From the NCBI GenBank assembly GCA_027625915.1, contig JANTQA010000012.1, positions 899,001-963,000 of the forward strand: a DNA stretch of 64,000 bases, given 5' to 3'. This document shows, piece by piece, positions 34,508-46,872 of the stretch (its first letter is position 1; each line of letters begins with the position of its first letter). Both the position numbers and the translations under genes were made by a program. The notes beneath the pieces are model-generated. The model was not told the DNA's origin and searched no databases. It saw only the letters and a program-made list of their open reading frames with translations. Source of the stretch: Anaeramoeba flamelloides (taxonomy: Eukaryota > Metamonada > Anaeramoebidae).

Positions 34508-35527
34508 ATGTTGTCACGCTTAATTGCAAATTCCATACGGCAAGTTTCCTTTCACTCACTGTCACCTCTTTGCACACCAATTAAAAGGACATTCTTTCAA
34601 ACCAGTGTCAACCAAGGAAACAATATGAATAGGAGATCGACCGTTCCGCAATACGATTTCCAAAAAGTGATCTCTGAGGCGTACAAGGCATCAGAGTCGA
34701 GGCAAATGTTCCAAGCACTTTTAAAATTTAAAAAGGCGTTTAAAGCAGCACAAAATGATGAAGAAAGATTGGAGACCCTGATCCAAATCACTTACCATCA
34801 TTACTCCTTATCGAGACAAGAAGAAAAAGTCGGAATTGACACTGAGGACACTGACCATTATGGGGAGCTGGCAATCAAGCTTGCCATCAAGCTCGACGAT
34901 TTTCAATCGATCATGAATATGTCTCTTGTCCGAGCAGAGGCCCTATTTATGTTAAACAAAAAAGCGATTTCTGTTCAAGTGATTGAAAACGCAAACCAAT
35001 TGCTGAATTTGGAACTCGAGCAAAAGAAAGGAATTGACCTAACCTGGTTCATTTCACTTGCAAGGGCATACATCCGTTTAAACAATAACAAAAAGGCGAG
35101 CGAATTGCTCAAAAGTGTTTTCAAGTTGGCGCTTAACGAGTACGATCGGATCAAAGGCTCATGGGATGTCCAAAACGGCATCCCTGAATTTGACGAGGAC
35201 GTTCATTCCCAATGGGCCATCAGGCAAGTGGAAGCATTATTATTAAAAATTGTGCAGATGAGGTTTGATTTATATTTGTTAGTGGAAAATTTGGAAAAGG
35301 CAGCCGAGAGTGTGGGCTGGTTTTTACAACGAATCTATTTTAGACCCTTTTTTGACAATTTATCAAGAATGACTCCAAAAGTCGTGAAATTTAAGAACAA
35401 AAAAGTTGCCATTCGGCTCATTCGATTTATCGAACAATTTGAAAAAGAGGCAGGGCTACAGAGGCTGAAAATGGTTCAGAAAATACAAAACTCAAAGCAA
35501 GCTTTGCAAAAGATTTTGCAAAATTAA
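34508..35527 (+). CDS. Helical-repeat protein with probable mitochondrial presequence
   Basis: Single exon, 339 residues from the first ATG to TAA. The first 35 residues (MLSRLIANSIRQVSFHSLS...) are rich in Arg/Ser, lack acidic residues and form a likely amphipathic helix, as in mitochondrial targeting peptides. The body is a run of paired helices resembling TPR or related alpha-solenoid repeats (about 55-130, then LAIKLDDFQSIMNMSLVRAE, then WFISLARAYIRLNNNKKASE near 180-205). The C-terminus is helical and Lys/Gln-rich. I do not recognise the family; a role in an organelle complex or RNA-binding factor is only a guess. GC content is visibly higher than the flanks and the frame is uninterrupted, so a working gene is very likely. 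Confidence 0.85.
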   Translation: MLSRLIANSIRQVSFHSLSPLCTPIKRTFFQTSVNQGNNMNRRSTVPQYDFQKVISEAYKASESRQMFQALLKFKKAFKAAQNDEERLETLIQITYHHYSLSRQEEKVGIDTEDTDHYGELAIKLAIKLDDFQSIMNMSLVRAEALFMLNKKAISVQVIENANQLLNLELEQKKGIDLTWFISLARAYIRLNNNKKASELLKSVFKLALNEYDRIKGSWDVQNGIPEFDEDVHSQWAIRQVEALLLKIVQMRFDLYLLVENLEKAAESVGWFLQRIYFRPFFDNLSRMTPKVVKFKNKKVAIRLIRFIEQFEKEAGLQRLKMVQKIQNSKQALQKILQN

Positions 35528-38500
35528 TAATTATCCCTGTTTACTACTTCATATTCCCTTCAAATTAACACACATCTACTTATCTTTTTTAATAAAAGAT
35601 CTGTCTTAATTTTAATCTCAATAACATTTATTATTAATGATAAAAAAAATTAATAAAATTTAATTAAATACACTTATTCTTTTTATTCAAAGATTTTAAA
35701 GCTAACCAAGGAATAATAAACTTTTTTCTAAAAAAATTTCCAAAGATAATCAAAAGGTGTAAATTTAAAAAGTAACAAAAAAAGTGAAAGGCACATATAT
35801 AAAATTTTTTGATTTTTTTTCAAAATTTTACAATATGTCCTTAATAAAATTAAGCACTATTTTTTTCTGATTAATATTTTTCGAAATCTAGCCTTATAAC
35901 TTAATTCAATTAACCACTGGGATAATTTTTTTTAGAATAAAAACAATCTCAACTTTTGAATATTGAAAATATTTTTTGAAATTACTGTGCACTTTTTTAT
36001 TTTTTTTTGAAAAATTGGGGTTGAGAAAATTTTGAAATCAAAGAATAAGCTAATATATTAAATTAGAATGCTTTTCCAGAAAGTTTATCTTTTTTAGTTA
36101 ATCTTTTTTTTGAATTTTACCATTTGAAAATAAAAAAAATATTTGAAGACCAAATTAGTGCCTTATGTGAAAATAAAATTCCCATAATTTAGAATTTGTT
36201 TTTGTAAATGAGTTAAAATTAGATATTGTATCTAAAAATATACATAATTTCAACTTTGAATTCAATGATTTGGGCAAAAAAAGTTTTCAAGAAAAAGTTA
36301 AATTGAAACTTTATTTATTATTATTTTTTCATTTTGTTTTTTTAATTATTTTAATGGAAGATATTTGATCAATTTTCCATATTTAGTGTTTTTTTTTTTG
36401 GGTTGTAGGGACATATAATCAATGTATACTGTCATTCGAAAAAAACTGAGTTCCTTTTTTTTTTTTATGAGATTGCCAGAATTAAAACTTTTTTAAAGTT
36501 TTCTCTTCTAATAAAGTAAAAACTTTGTTTTTGGTGAGGTACTTTTCTTAGGGTTTCAACCTTTACACAAAAATTTAAGGTTGTTTCCTCACTTTATTAA
36601 AATCGAAAAGTAAATAAGAGTTTTAATTATAGTAGGGAAAAAAATCAAGGAAAATGTAAAAAATTCCAGAAAAGATTTTGAATTGTGAATATTATGAAAA
36701 TTCTTGTTCAATTTCTTTTATTCAAAATCAAATCCTTTTTTATAAATAACCAAATTTTTTTATTAACTTAGTAATAAACCCACCTGACGTTCATTAAAGT
36801 CGACTACCTCTAGAATACTCAAGTAAGAGCTTGGTAGCATAAGTTGATCTACTTTTTTTGAAAAACATTAGAATTTTTGAGAGGCTTGTTAGAGTTTGGA
36901 AAATGATAATTTTTATTCTTGATTTTTTGATTGATTGAATGGTATTTTGAACAAGTGTAATAACATTAATCGTCATTCTTATATTTGGATGAGTTAGAAT
37001 TTTAAAAGTTGGTTTCTTAAATAAAAGGATTTGATCTAAAATAAAAGAAATTACATAAAAATTTTCCTACTATTGTCAATTAAACATCTTGTATGGTAAA
37101 TTTTTTATACCAGATATTTTTTTCACAACTTTATGATAGAATATTTTAAGTTCTTTTCTATTTTAATACAGTGAGGGAACATCCTTTAAATTTGGTATAG
37201 AGGTTGGATCCCTAAGAAAAATACTTGAACTAAAAATTTTTTTTTACTTTTTTCAAACAGAAAACTTCTTTACAGTTATATAACAGTTCTCTTATTTTTA
37301 AAACAGAAGTAATAACTTTTATAAATTCTACTTTTAAATAAAGATTGAATGTGTTAATTTTTTTCGATACAATTATGGTCAAAAAAATACATTTTTTTTT
37401 TTTTGTTGACAATAATTAAACTTTAAAAATTGGAAAGATTCTGAAAAAAAATTAATAAAAATTTTTTAGAAAATTGTCAATGTTTAATTAACCTTGAATG
37501 TAATGTGGTTGTATTCTATAAAACTCAAAAAAATTTGAGAAAAAAAAAAAAATTCAAAAATTTGTATACTAGTTTATTTCCTAATCATTTTCAGGTACTC
37601 ATATAGTTTACTTCAAGAATAACAATAAATTGAAAATTATCTCCCATTACCTTTCATAATAGGTAAAAAATCCCTTCTAATTCTAAAATATTTTGTTTGA
37701 GAATTTCGTAAATTAGTAAATTCATAAAAGTGCATTTCAAAAACCTAGGAAACACTAAAAGGTACTATATTTTAACTTAATTTTATAAACTTTGAAATAA
37801 TTTTTCTTGGCTATTATTTAGTTTTTCAACGATTAATGAACATGTTATTTAGATAATCCTTTTTTAATTGAAAAAATTTTTTCTCAAAATACCTTCGGAT
37901 TGAAAAATTTCATTTCTTAGAAAAATTTTAAAAAAATAAAAGAAGTAGATTTTACCATTTTTATAAATTTTTAATTGTGCAATTACCTTACTGAAAAAAA
38001 TCATTTTTTTAGTGAAAAAGAATATTAAAACATTTAAATCAGAACATTTAACACTGATCTATTGGTGAAAAATCCCAAAATAAATCTAGAGTTTAATCTT
38101 GAATTTTTAAATTTTTTGAACATATTTTTTTGATTAAATTTTTTTGTTATATTAAATTTTAACATTGATCACAAATTTTCTTTATATGAATATCGAGTAT
38201 TTAAATCAAAGAATAAACCCTAAAAATAAACCCTAGAAGGTGTGTATTTTAATTTTTTTTTTCTTTTTTGAGACCAAATAGGGACGATCACCTTTCCAAA
38301 TAACTTTCTTGAAATCAAGAATGATAAAAAAAAATTCAAATAATATTTTAAAAGTTGTTTTTTCTTGATATTCTAAATTTAGATGTACCCAAAATAGTAA
38401 TTTCTTGAATTTCTTTCCCCATTGATATTTAGTATTATTTTACAATAAATTTTATTTACAAATTTGCTTTCAAAATTCTTTTTTAATATATTTTTATCAA

Positions 38501-39315
38501 ATAAAATTAAAACAAAGAATACTGTTTCAGAAATTAAAGTAAATGGTTTTTATTTCTTGAAATCAAAAAACAACTCAAAAAAGATTTAACCTAAAGTAAA
38601 ATAATAATTTCTAAATCATTGAAAATCATAATTCAGAATTATTTAGAGTTTTTAATTTTCAATTAAATATATAATTATTAGAGCAAATACTACCAATAAC
38701 TCTATATTTCTAAAGAAGAATTTAAAAATATACTAATTATTAAAACCAAAACTAGAATTAGAAAAATTAAATGAAAATAGAAGTTTTAAATACATTCTGG
38801 AAATTCTTACGAAATAAAAAGTAATTTGTTGTAATCAAAAATTTTCCAAACAAAAGTAATTCAATTCAAAATTAAAAATAAAACCAAATTAAGAATAAGT
38901 AATTCTATAAAAGGATGCAGATAAGAGCTTGAAATACATTATTTTTATTTATTTTTCTCTTGATCAATTTTTTCATTTTTTTTGATTTTTATTTCATTAA
39001 TTGGTATGTAAATATATTATACTCTGGATATATTCCACTTTCATATTTATGAAAATATCAATATATTTGGTTTAATAAATGGTTGTTAAGTATTCCATTT
39101 TGTATAAATGATTATACTTAAAATGGTAAAATGTATTTACCACCTGATATCTTAATTAAAAAAATCTCAGAGTTTGGCGAACTTGGAAATATAAAAAAAT
39201 ACTTTAACACTTATTTGAATTAAATTGGAAAAAAACTAAACTGTTTTTGAAAGTCATTTTTTGGTTTTTCTCTTTTTTTATTTACCAAATTTGATAAAAC
39301 AACAAATTTAATAAT
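35528..39315. other. 3.8 kb AT-rich region without a supported gene
   Basis: Long A/T-rich sequence. A 60-codon minus frame at 36794-36976 ends in a less AT-rich piece (SRSTYATKLLLEYSRGSRL), but no start, exon partner or family is visible. A loose inverted arrangement near 36470-36680 recalls the hairpin modules at 33 kb but is too degraded to call. Confidence 0.45.
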
Positions 39316-39891
39316 ATGAGCAGCAGAGTACTTTATTCAGGATACATATTAAAGCAAGGTGGTATGAATAAAAATTCTTTTAAGGTTCGGTGGTTTGTAT
39401 TAACGGAGGGGACATTATCGTATTATCGAGAAAAGGGCGCAAAGGCGCCAATTCGAAAAATTGATCTTCACGACAGCACTGTAAGATCTCGAAACGTTTC
39501 TGTCAAAAACATGTCCCAGTCAAGTTCGAATTCAAAGGAATTGGATCATGCGTTTGATGTAATTACAGGATCGAGGATTTATTATCTTAGCACCAAAAAA
39601 CGAGAAGACAAACTCAAATGGATGTCTTTAATACGATCGCAATCGAAGCTCCACGAAGAAAATGAAAGGATTTTGCAGCTCGAAAGGAAAATTATTCTTG
39701 CTGAAAAGTCACTTGCTGAATCCGAATTAAAGGTCTTCTTAGAATCCGACTTTGAAGAAAGCAAACAATGGAACCATAATTCTGTTTTGCTCCCAGATGT
39801 TTTCTATCATGAGGTTGTTCAAAACCTTCAACAAAGCTCAACACAAAATAAAAAAAATGTTCTATTTGAAACAATAAACAAACAAAAGTAA
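39316..39891 (+). CDS. PH-domain protein with C-terminal coiled coil
   Basis: Single exon, 191 residues, ATG to TAA. A pleckstrin homology domain spans about 5-112: first strand VLYSGYILKQGG, the basic strand FKVRWFVLTEGTLSYY, a long variable loop rich in Ser, the strand SRIYYLST, and the C-terminal helix with the invariant Trp (W102 in KLKWMSLI). Basic residues in the first two strands are placed as in phosphoinositide-binding PH domains, so membrane binding is possible. Residues 112-145 are a heptad-like coiled coil. The rest (146-191) is polar and unassigned. It may be an adaptor that brings a partner to membranes; no partner can be named. Confidence 0.92.
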   Translation: MSSRVLYSGYILKQGGMNKNSFKVRWFVLTEGTLSYYREKGAKAPIRKIDLHDSTVRSRNVSVKNMSQSSSNSKELDHAFDVITGSRIYYLSTKKREDKLKWMSLIRSQSKLHEENERILQLERKIILAEKSLAESELKVFLESDFEESKQWNHNSVLLPDVFYHEVVQNLQQSSTQNKKNVLFETINKQK

Positions 39892-40079
39892 AACTTTTCC
39901 TCTTTTTTGGATCTTTTAAAACACCCACACTTTTTATTTCTCAGCATTTTCTTGTGGTTATTTACATGACTGGAAAATTGTTTTTTCGATCAAAATATTT
40001 TTTTTTTTTTGTGAAAGAACAAAAGAAAAATATAAAAAAAGATTAAAACAAAGAAACAGTGTCTTTTGATTCCAACAAC
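39892..40079. other. AT-rich flank
   Basis: The 3' flank of the PH gene; nothing else seen. Confidence 0.5.
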
Positions 40080-41430
40080 TAAATTAAATTTAAAATAAGA
40101 TCTTTTTTAAATGGGCTTATGCAATTAGGATCCCTTCCTTTTCTTGATTAGAATATATTGTTAATTGAATTTTAAATCTCTTGTGTAGATCAATAAAATC
40201 GAAAATTTCAGGTTTGAAAAAATTAAGACTTTACGGCTCTATTCGCTTACCGTGGATTTGATCCATACTCAGGAAAAGACCTGAAAATACCTAAAAATGA
40301 TCACATGAAAGCGCAACTTTAGGTTTGAAAAAGTTCAAATAACAAAAAAACGTTCCAAGGTATTTAAATTGTCAACCAAAAAAAAAGTTTAATAGAAATA
40401 GAAAAAGAAAAAGAAAATTAATATAAAGTTGAATTTATTAATTAGATAAAAAAAAAGAAAAAGAAAAAAAAAAAATTTATAAATTTATTTAAAAAATATC
40501 TAATCATAATTTTAAGGATTATTCATATTCCAAGGTCAACGGATACTCTTTTTAAGTGTAGAAACTTATTTATTGGCTTAAAAGAACGATGAGTCAAGGG
40601 ATCTTGTTAAAATTGAAAATTTAGGTTTTTTTTTTGAAAATTTTCAGTTTGTAAAACCATTTTTGGTACATATTTAACCTCTTTGTCATTTTTAACCGTA
40701 GTTCATTCAACGATGCTTCAAAAGATAGAATTCATCCCCTTTCCCTTTTTAGTGTTTCGAACTTTGATTCTTAGTTGTTGAATTTTCAATTTTGCACTTA
40801 ATTTTGTTTGATGAGATCTTTAAATTAATAATGTTTTTTTTAAGGTCTGATTGGTGTATTTTCGATCATTTTGAGGAAAAGTTTCCATTTTACACACCCA
40901 CATGAAACCTGTCTATGAATGGAAAAGGCAATTTTATTTACTATGGTATTTTTTTGAAGACAATTACAAAAGAAAAAGATAATTGAAAATGATAAAAAAT
41001 TATTTGGTTCTTTTTTTTATTTAGTTTTTTTTCAATTTCATGAGGATCAATTAGCCCGATCTCAATTTCCTTTGTTTTTAGGATTTTGTTTGTTTGAGTT
41101 GACTTGAAGCTTTCCCCAATAAACATACAAATAGTTAGAAATTTTAAGATTAGATTGTTAACAATTAGGTGGTGGTTTGTGTTTCTTTGTATCAGTCTTT
41201 TATGAACTTACTTTTGAATGAACTGTTATTTATTTTTAAGTCCATTCAATACATAAAAAATTCAAATTCTTCTTTTGGAATTAAATTGTAAATTGGTGGT
41301 GCTGGTCTAGATTGGAAATATAAAAGCTTTGGTGTTATAAATAAAGGGATCTTTCGAATTTGAAAATGGAATTTTAACTATGAGTTTCTTTTAATCCAAC
41401 CCAAAGAAATTTGAAAACTAAAATGTTTTC
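40080..41430 (-). other. Unassigned exon-like pieces (multi-exon gene or gene remnant)
   Basis: Several minus-strand pieces are less AT-rich than their surroundings and read like protein: FQIRKIPLFITPKLLYFQS and RPAPPIYNLIPKEEFEFF (41375-41250); MFIGESFKSTQTNKILK and EIEIGLIDPHEIEKKL (41126-41000); TGFMWVCKMETFPQNDRKY (about 40910-40850) after a CATTCATAG acceptor; SFEASLNELRLKMTKRLNMY (about 40728-40650); PEYGSNPR before a perfect GTAAGC donor (40249), then KGRDPNCISPF to TAG. Some joins are phase compatible (for example GTAATT at about 40971 to ACAGG at about 40911), but others need unusual introns or pass stops. I recognise no family. Either a gene with many short introns or a dying gene. 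Confidence 0.35.
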
Positions 41431-41701
41431 ATCCTTTTTTGAAGTTAGTTTAAAAATCTAGTTTCCTATTTAATGAAATTTTAAAAAAAAAATATTTGAT
41501 AATCCTAATTAACGAAATTAAAATAAAAAATATTTGATAAACCAAAATATTAAAAAATTTAAAAAGTTTTTGCAAAAATAAAAATCAAAATCAAAAACTT
41601 TTTTTGACGATTTCAATCATCAAAATAAAATTATTGAGTGAAAATATTAAACTGTCAAGATCCTTTCCAAATAATAACCAAAATTTAAAATTTTCAAAAC
41701 T
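41431..41701. other. AT-rich stretch
   Basis: A/T-rich, with direct repeats of AAATATTTGATAA. No gene seen. Confidence 0.45.
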
Positions 41702-41757
41702 TTAAAGGTCGAGTCCTTACGGTGAAAAACAATTTTCTGAAATAGAAAAAAAAAATT
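41702..41757. mobile_element. TTAA-1 element, terminal fragment
   Basis: TTAA followed by AGGTCGAGTCCTTACGGTGA, the TTAA-1 left end. It is cut off after about 55 bp where the LINE poly(A/T) tail begins, so the LINE probably inserted into, or replaced, this element. Confidence 0.65.
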
Positions 41758-44095
41758 ACAAATTTTTTTTTTTTTTTTATTATTGAAGAAGTGTAGATTA
41801 CACTCTAGTTGCCCTTAGACTTAAATTCCCTTTCAGGAATTTAAGCGTAAAATCTTAGATTTCACGATTATTAATTAATGAAAATAATTTCAAACTGTCT
41901 GGATTTGAAATTAGTTCATTAAGATTTATTTCTTTTAATTTGTTATAAAACATTAATCTATCTTTTTCATAGGAAGGACAGACCCATAAAAAATGATCAA
42001 TATTTTCTATAAATTCCTTTTGTTCATATTTTGAACATAAAGGACAAAATTTATTTGAATTTTTATTAATTACATAGTAATATCTATTTAATCAGTTAGT
42101 AAACGATCTGAATTTTAGAATTGTTGAACTTGACGGATAACTCAAATATTTTTGAGTTTTAAATAAATATTTTTGATTTTTGATAATTGTGAAATAATTT
42201 TGGACCTTCCAACTTTTGGAATTCAGCAACTCATTGAATGTGTACTTATATATTTCATTTTTTAATTCTTTTAAATCTTTTGAATACCAGTTGATTTTAT
42301 TATTTATTCTTTGATTAAATTTTATTAATTTTTTCTAAATATGGAAGAGTTAAATTTCCTAATTTATTTTTTAATTTAAATTTCTTTTTATTTACTGAAA
42401 TTATAATATTTTCAATTTTAAATTCTGTTTTGTAAATGAGAATTGGTGTATTTCTGTTTATTTTGCATATTTCAGTAATACATGAATTAATCCAAGAATT
42501 TAAATAATTTAAAGTTGTTATTTGATAATTAAAAATTTCTAATCCATATGTTAATTGGGTTAATATAAAAGATTTAAATAATCTAATTTTTAAACTATTA
42601 TTCAGAGAATTGTTATTGAATAATTGTTTGCAGTTATTAAATGTTTCTTTAGATTTTTTTAAATTGTAAACTATATGTGCAATTTTATCTAAATAAATAC
42701 CCAGATATTTAATTTTTTTTAAATCTTGTGATATAACTGTTTTATCTTTATTTGGTTTTAATCCAAAATGAATAATAATTTCATATATTGAATTTAATTT
42801 TTGATTTATTTGGATTTTATTTCCTTTTATAATTAGGATTAAATCATCTGCAAACATTTGACAATGATTTGTTAAAGGTATAATTTTTAATAAAAGAAAA
42901 TGCGAAATAAGAGCAAATAAAATAGGAGATAAGGGGTCTCCTTGGAATATACCAAGCCCTTCTCCTTGATAATATTTTAATAAAAAATTTTTGATAATTT
43001 TATTGAGAATAAATTTTTTTATTGTTTTTCTAATTATTTTATAATTGAACGAGTCAAAACATTTTGCTATATCAATCATTATAATATAAGTTTTATCATT
43101 TTTATTTACATTATTTGATTTTATCTTATTATAAGTATTTAAGAAATTTAAGACTGCAATTCGAGTATCATATTTTTTTCGAAATCCAAATTGTGATTTA
43201 TGAATAAATTCCCAACAAGGTTCAATTAGTTTATATAACATTTTTAAAAATCATCTTGGTAAACTTTGATTAATTGAAATTGGCCAATAATTTAAAGCTA
43301 CTCCTTCATTTCCTTTTTTATGAATAAATAAAATTGATCTTTTTTTAATATATTCAATATTATTATTAGTAGGGTTAATTAACCAATTATTAAAGATTTT
43401 TTGAATTGTAATAAGATATTTTTTATAATTTTGATTTTCAATTGGATTTATATGAGAGAAATTTCCTTCATTAATAATATATTTTAAATTCTCAATTTTT
43501 TGAAATCCTTTTACTGATTTATTTTTTAAATTTTTTATAATGTTTGCAATACTTTCAATTGGAAAAAATATATTAATTTTAAACTCTTTTAAATTATTTA
43601 TTTTTAAATTTTTAATATAATCTAAAATCTTTTTACTTGGTTTAATTGAGTTTTTTTTAATATAACCAAAATATTCTTTAATCATATTTTTTATTGTTTA
43701 GAATCATTTTCATTTTTTTTTGACCTAATTGAATTAATTTTTTTTCCAAAAATTTTTGTTTTGATTAAATTCTAAGTTTATTTCATCTATAAATTTATTC
43801 CAAGCTTCTTTATTTATTTTTTTTGATACGATGAATTAAATTTGGGTTACTTAAAATGTTTTTTAATTAATGGAGCAATTTTATAATCATTTTTGTTTTC
43901 TTTATAAATTATATCTGTGTATTTGATAAATTTAGTTTTAAATTTTTTTATGTTTTGTGTATTTAAACTGAAATTTTTTTCAGTGAAATACTTAGTAAAT
44001 TCTTTTTGATAAGTATTATTATTTAAAATTTTAAATTTTTTTTTAATATTCCAATCTGTTTTAACATTGATATTATTGATTATTTCATCACAAAC
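41758..44095 (-). mobile_element. LINE (APE-type non-LTR retrotransposon), 5'-truncated
   Basis: Minus strand, about 2.3 kb. The frames 43685-43251 and 43241-42315 carry the N-terminal reverse transcriptase region (RSILFIHKKGNEGVALNYWP, SQFGFRKKYDTR), the IDIAKCFDSF block, GIFQGDPLSPILFALISHF and the intact MFADDLILI box (about 42865-42835), then the thumb. Past a frame break, the C-terminus has a zinc knuckle FCPLC-x12-H-x4-C (zf-RVT type, about 42050-41990). The 3' end has the GTGTAATCTACAC palindrome and an A tail at 41758-41778. The endonuclease domain is missing. At least three breaks. It meets a second LINE head to head at about 44.1 kb. Confidence 0.88.
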
Positions 44096-46073
44096 AATAA
44101 AATTTTAAAAAAAAATAAATCAATTTCTATAAAAAATTCAATTAGTGACCATAACGCAATATTAAATCAATTTAATATTAATAAAAAATGGGAAATTAAA
44201 AAAACATATTGTATAAAAGATGTATTTAATTTTCAAAAAAACTTCAATCTATTTTTTAAAAATAATAATTATAAAGTAACAGAATCTATCTTGAAAAAGT
44301 TTAAAAAACAATTTATAATGAAAGATAGAGTAGTTTTGAATATACCTAAAAATGAATTAAAATTATTTAGTTTGATTAACAGAGTTTATGATAATAAAGA
44401 GTTGATAAAAGAAATTAAAGATAGAAATAATAATAAATATCGAAAATTAATTGATCAAATTAATATGGAATTCGAAAGTAATTATAATTTTTGGAAAAAA
44501 CTTAGCCGGATAAGAGAATCTTCAAAAAAAAATGATTTTAAATAATGATAATTTGGAAAAATCCTATTTTAATCATGTTAAATCAATAAGTAAAAAACCA
44601 AAAAATTATATAATAAATTTTATAAAAAATTATAATTTAGACAAAGAAAATTTATTTGATTTAAAAATTAAAGAAATATTCTCAGTTGCCAAAATCGAAG
44701 AATTAATTAAATATCAGAAAAATAAATCAGTTCAAGATTTTGACAAAATTAAACATTATAAATCAAGTAAAAATCAAAGTAACGAATTTTATTTAAATTA
44801 TGAAAATTTTCTAATTACAATTCAAAAAATATTTCTAAATTGGATTCAAGATATTTCTCAAAAAAATATAGATTTTATTAAAAAAAGAAATATATTATTC
44901 ATCCATAAATCAGGAGATGAGGGGGTCCCACTTAATTATTGGCCTATCTCAATAAACAAAACACTTTCAAGATTTTTTCTTAAATTACTATATACTGGGA
45001 TACAAGATTCTTGGTACATAGTATCAAAAAAACAATTTGGATTTAAGAAAAAATTAGATACACGGATTGCTGTTTTGAATTTATTATATAAATATCGAAA
45101 AAACAAAGAAAAAAGAAAATGTATATATAGTTACAATTGATATTCAAAAATGTTTTGACTCTATACATCATTCTTTGATTTATCACTCAATTAAAAAATT
45201 TATCAAAAATGAAATTTTAAAAATGTTTCTACTTGCTTATTACTCAAAAAAAGGAATAGGTGTTGACCAAGGAGATCCATTATCTCCTCTATTATTATTT
45301 GGTTTTATTTCTCATTTTCTTTTAGAAAAAATCAATCCACTAGCAATACACCTACAGATGTTTACAGATGATTTGATATTAATAATGAAAGGATCAATGA
45401 TTGAAATAAATTATCAATTACAAAAAATATATAAAATAATAAAAGATTTTGGTATGAATCCAAATGATGATAAAACAAAAAAAAACCCTAATACCAAAAG
45501 AAATTTTATATCTTGGTATTTGGTTAGACAAAAAAAATCATCTAAAATTTAACTTTGAAAAGGTCAATAATAATTTTGAAAAAGTCCTACATATTTTTAA
45601 AGAAAGGAATTTTTCTAATGGGTCAAAAAATTCAATTCTTTAAATGCCGTTTTACATAGTCAACTATTATATGGGTTGGAGATATTTGACTTTACAGAAT
45701 CTGATTTCAAAAAAATTGATATTTGGATTAATAAGAAAATCACAGATTCGCTATTAATAAACCCACATTCCCCAAGACTTATCTATAAAACTCAAGTAAA
45801 AATTGATTTGGCAAGAATCACAATTTACAAAAGAAAACTTAAATTAATTTAAAAATTAAAAATTTTGGGATTTGATAAATTAATAAATCTTCTTCCCTTC
45901 AGAGAAAAAGAAACAGAAAACATTAATTGGAAAGCTCGAAATTTAAAAGAATTAGAATCTGAACTAGAAGTTTACCGAATTAATCAATTAAAAAATAGTC
46001 CAAGTTGGAAAGTACAAAATTATTTAAAAATAATTTTGATACAGGGAAATATTAACAAACAGTCGTGTCGTCA

Positions 46074-46490
46074 AGTGCCTAGGTTTTCCAGAATTCAAAG
46101 GAATAGAGTAAAATCAAAGATTTAACTCAATTCTTTTGAATTATGGAAAACCTAACTGCGGTTTTCTTGAAGTTTTCTGTTTCATTTGTTAAATCTATCG
46201 ATTTTCGTTAGGTTTTTTTTACTTTTCGAAATAAACCAAAAATTTATTAAAATTTTCTGTTTATTTCAAAAAGTAAAAAAAACCTAGAACACTTCACAAA
46301 TAAACAGAAAACTCAAGAAAAGCTAACGGCGGTTTTCCAAAATTCAAAAGAATGGAGAAAAATCAAAGATTTTACTCAATTCTTTTGAATTTTGGAAAAG
46401 TAACGGCGGCATTTTTTTTAATTTAAGAAATAAACATAAAATTTTTAAAATTTTGTGTTTATTTCTTAAATTAAAAAAAACCTAACGACA
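46074..46490. repeat. Composite array of four hairpin modules inside the LINE
   Basis: In order: module A (46079-46156), module C (arms 46160-46205 and 46290-46328) with a module B nested in its loop (46207-46288), module A (46331-46404), module B (46408-46486). Each module is an imperfect palindrome of about 75 bp. Successive modules meet at TAACGGC or TAACTGC. The array starts TGCCTAGGTTTT and ends AAAACCTAACGACA, so the whole is itself bounded by inverted ends. It splits the LINE reading frame before the zinc knuckle. Confidence 0.8.
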
Positions 46491-46872
46491 AAAAATATTT
46501 AAAATGGAAGGGTTCAACTTCTATTCTAAAGTTAAGAAATTATACAAATTATCTTAATAGATATTCGTATTTTATGAACAAAAATAAATCACAATTTTGT
46601 CAATTGTGTAAAATAAATAAAGATTTGGATATCATTGAAGATTTGGATCATTTTCTCTGGAACTGCCCAGCCTATGAAAATAATCGTAAAATCTGGATTT
46701 CTGAATTAGAAAAAAATAATTTTTCACTTATTTTAAATAATAATAATATTTATAATATTATTAATAAACAAGATTCAATATCTTTATTAGCTCTAGTAGA
46801 TAATAAAACTATGTTTGAATCTTTTATACGATTTCTAAATTCAAGTTTAGGAATTTGGGAAGTGCCGTAGAG

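Noticed and set aside
36794-36976. A 60-codon minus frame as a small gene
   Set aside because: Frames of this length are common by chance at this base composition; no partner exon, start context or homology is visible.
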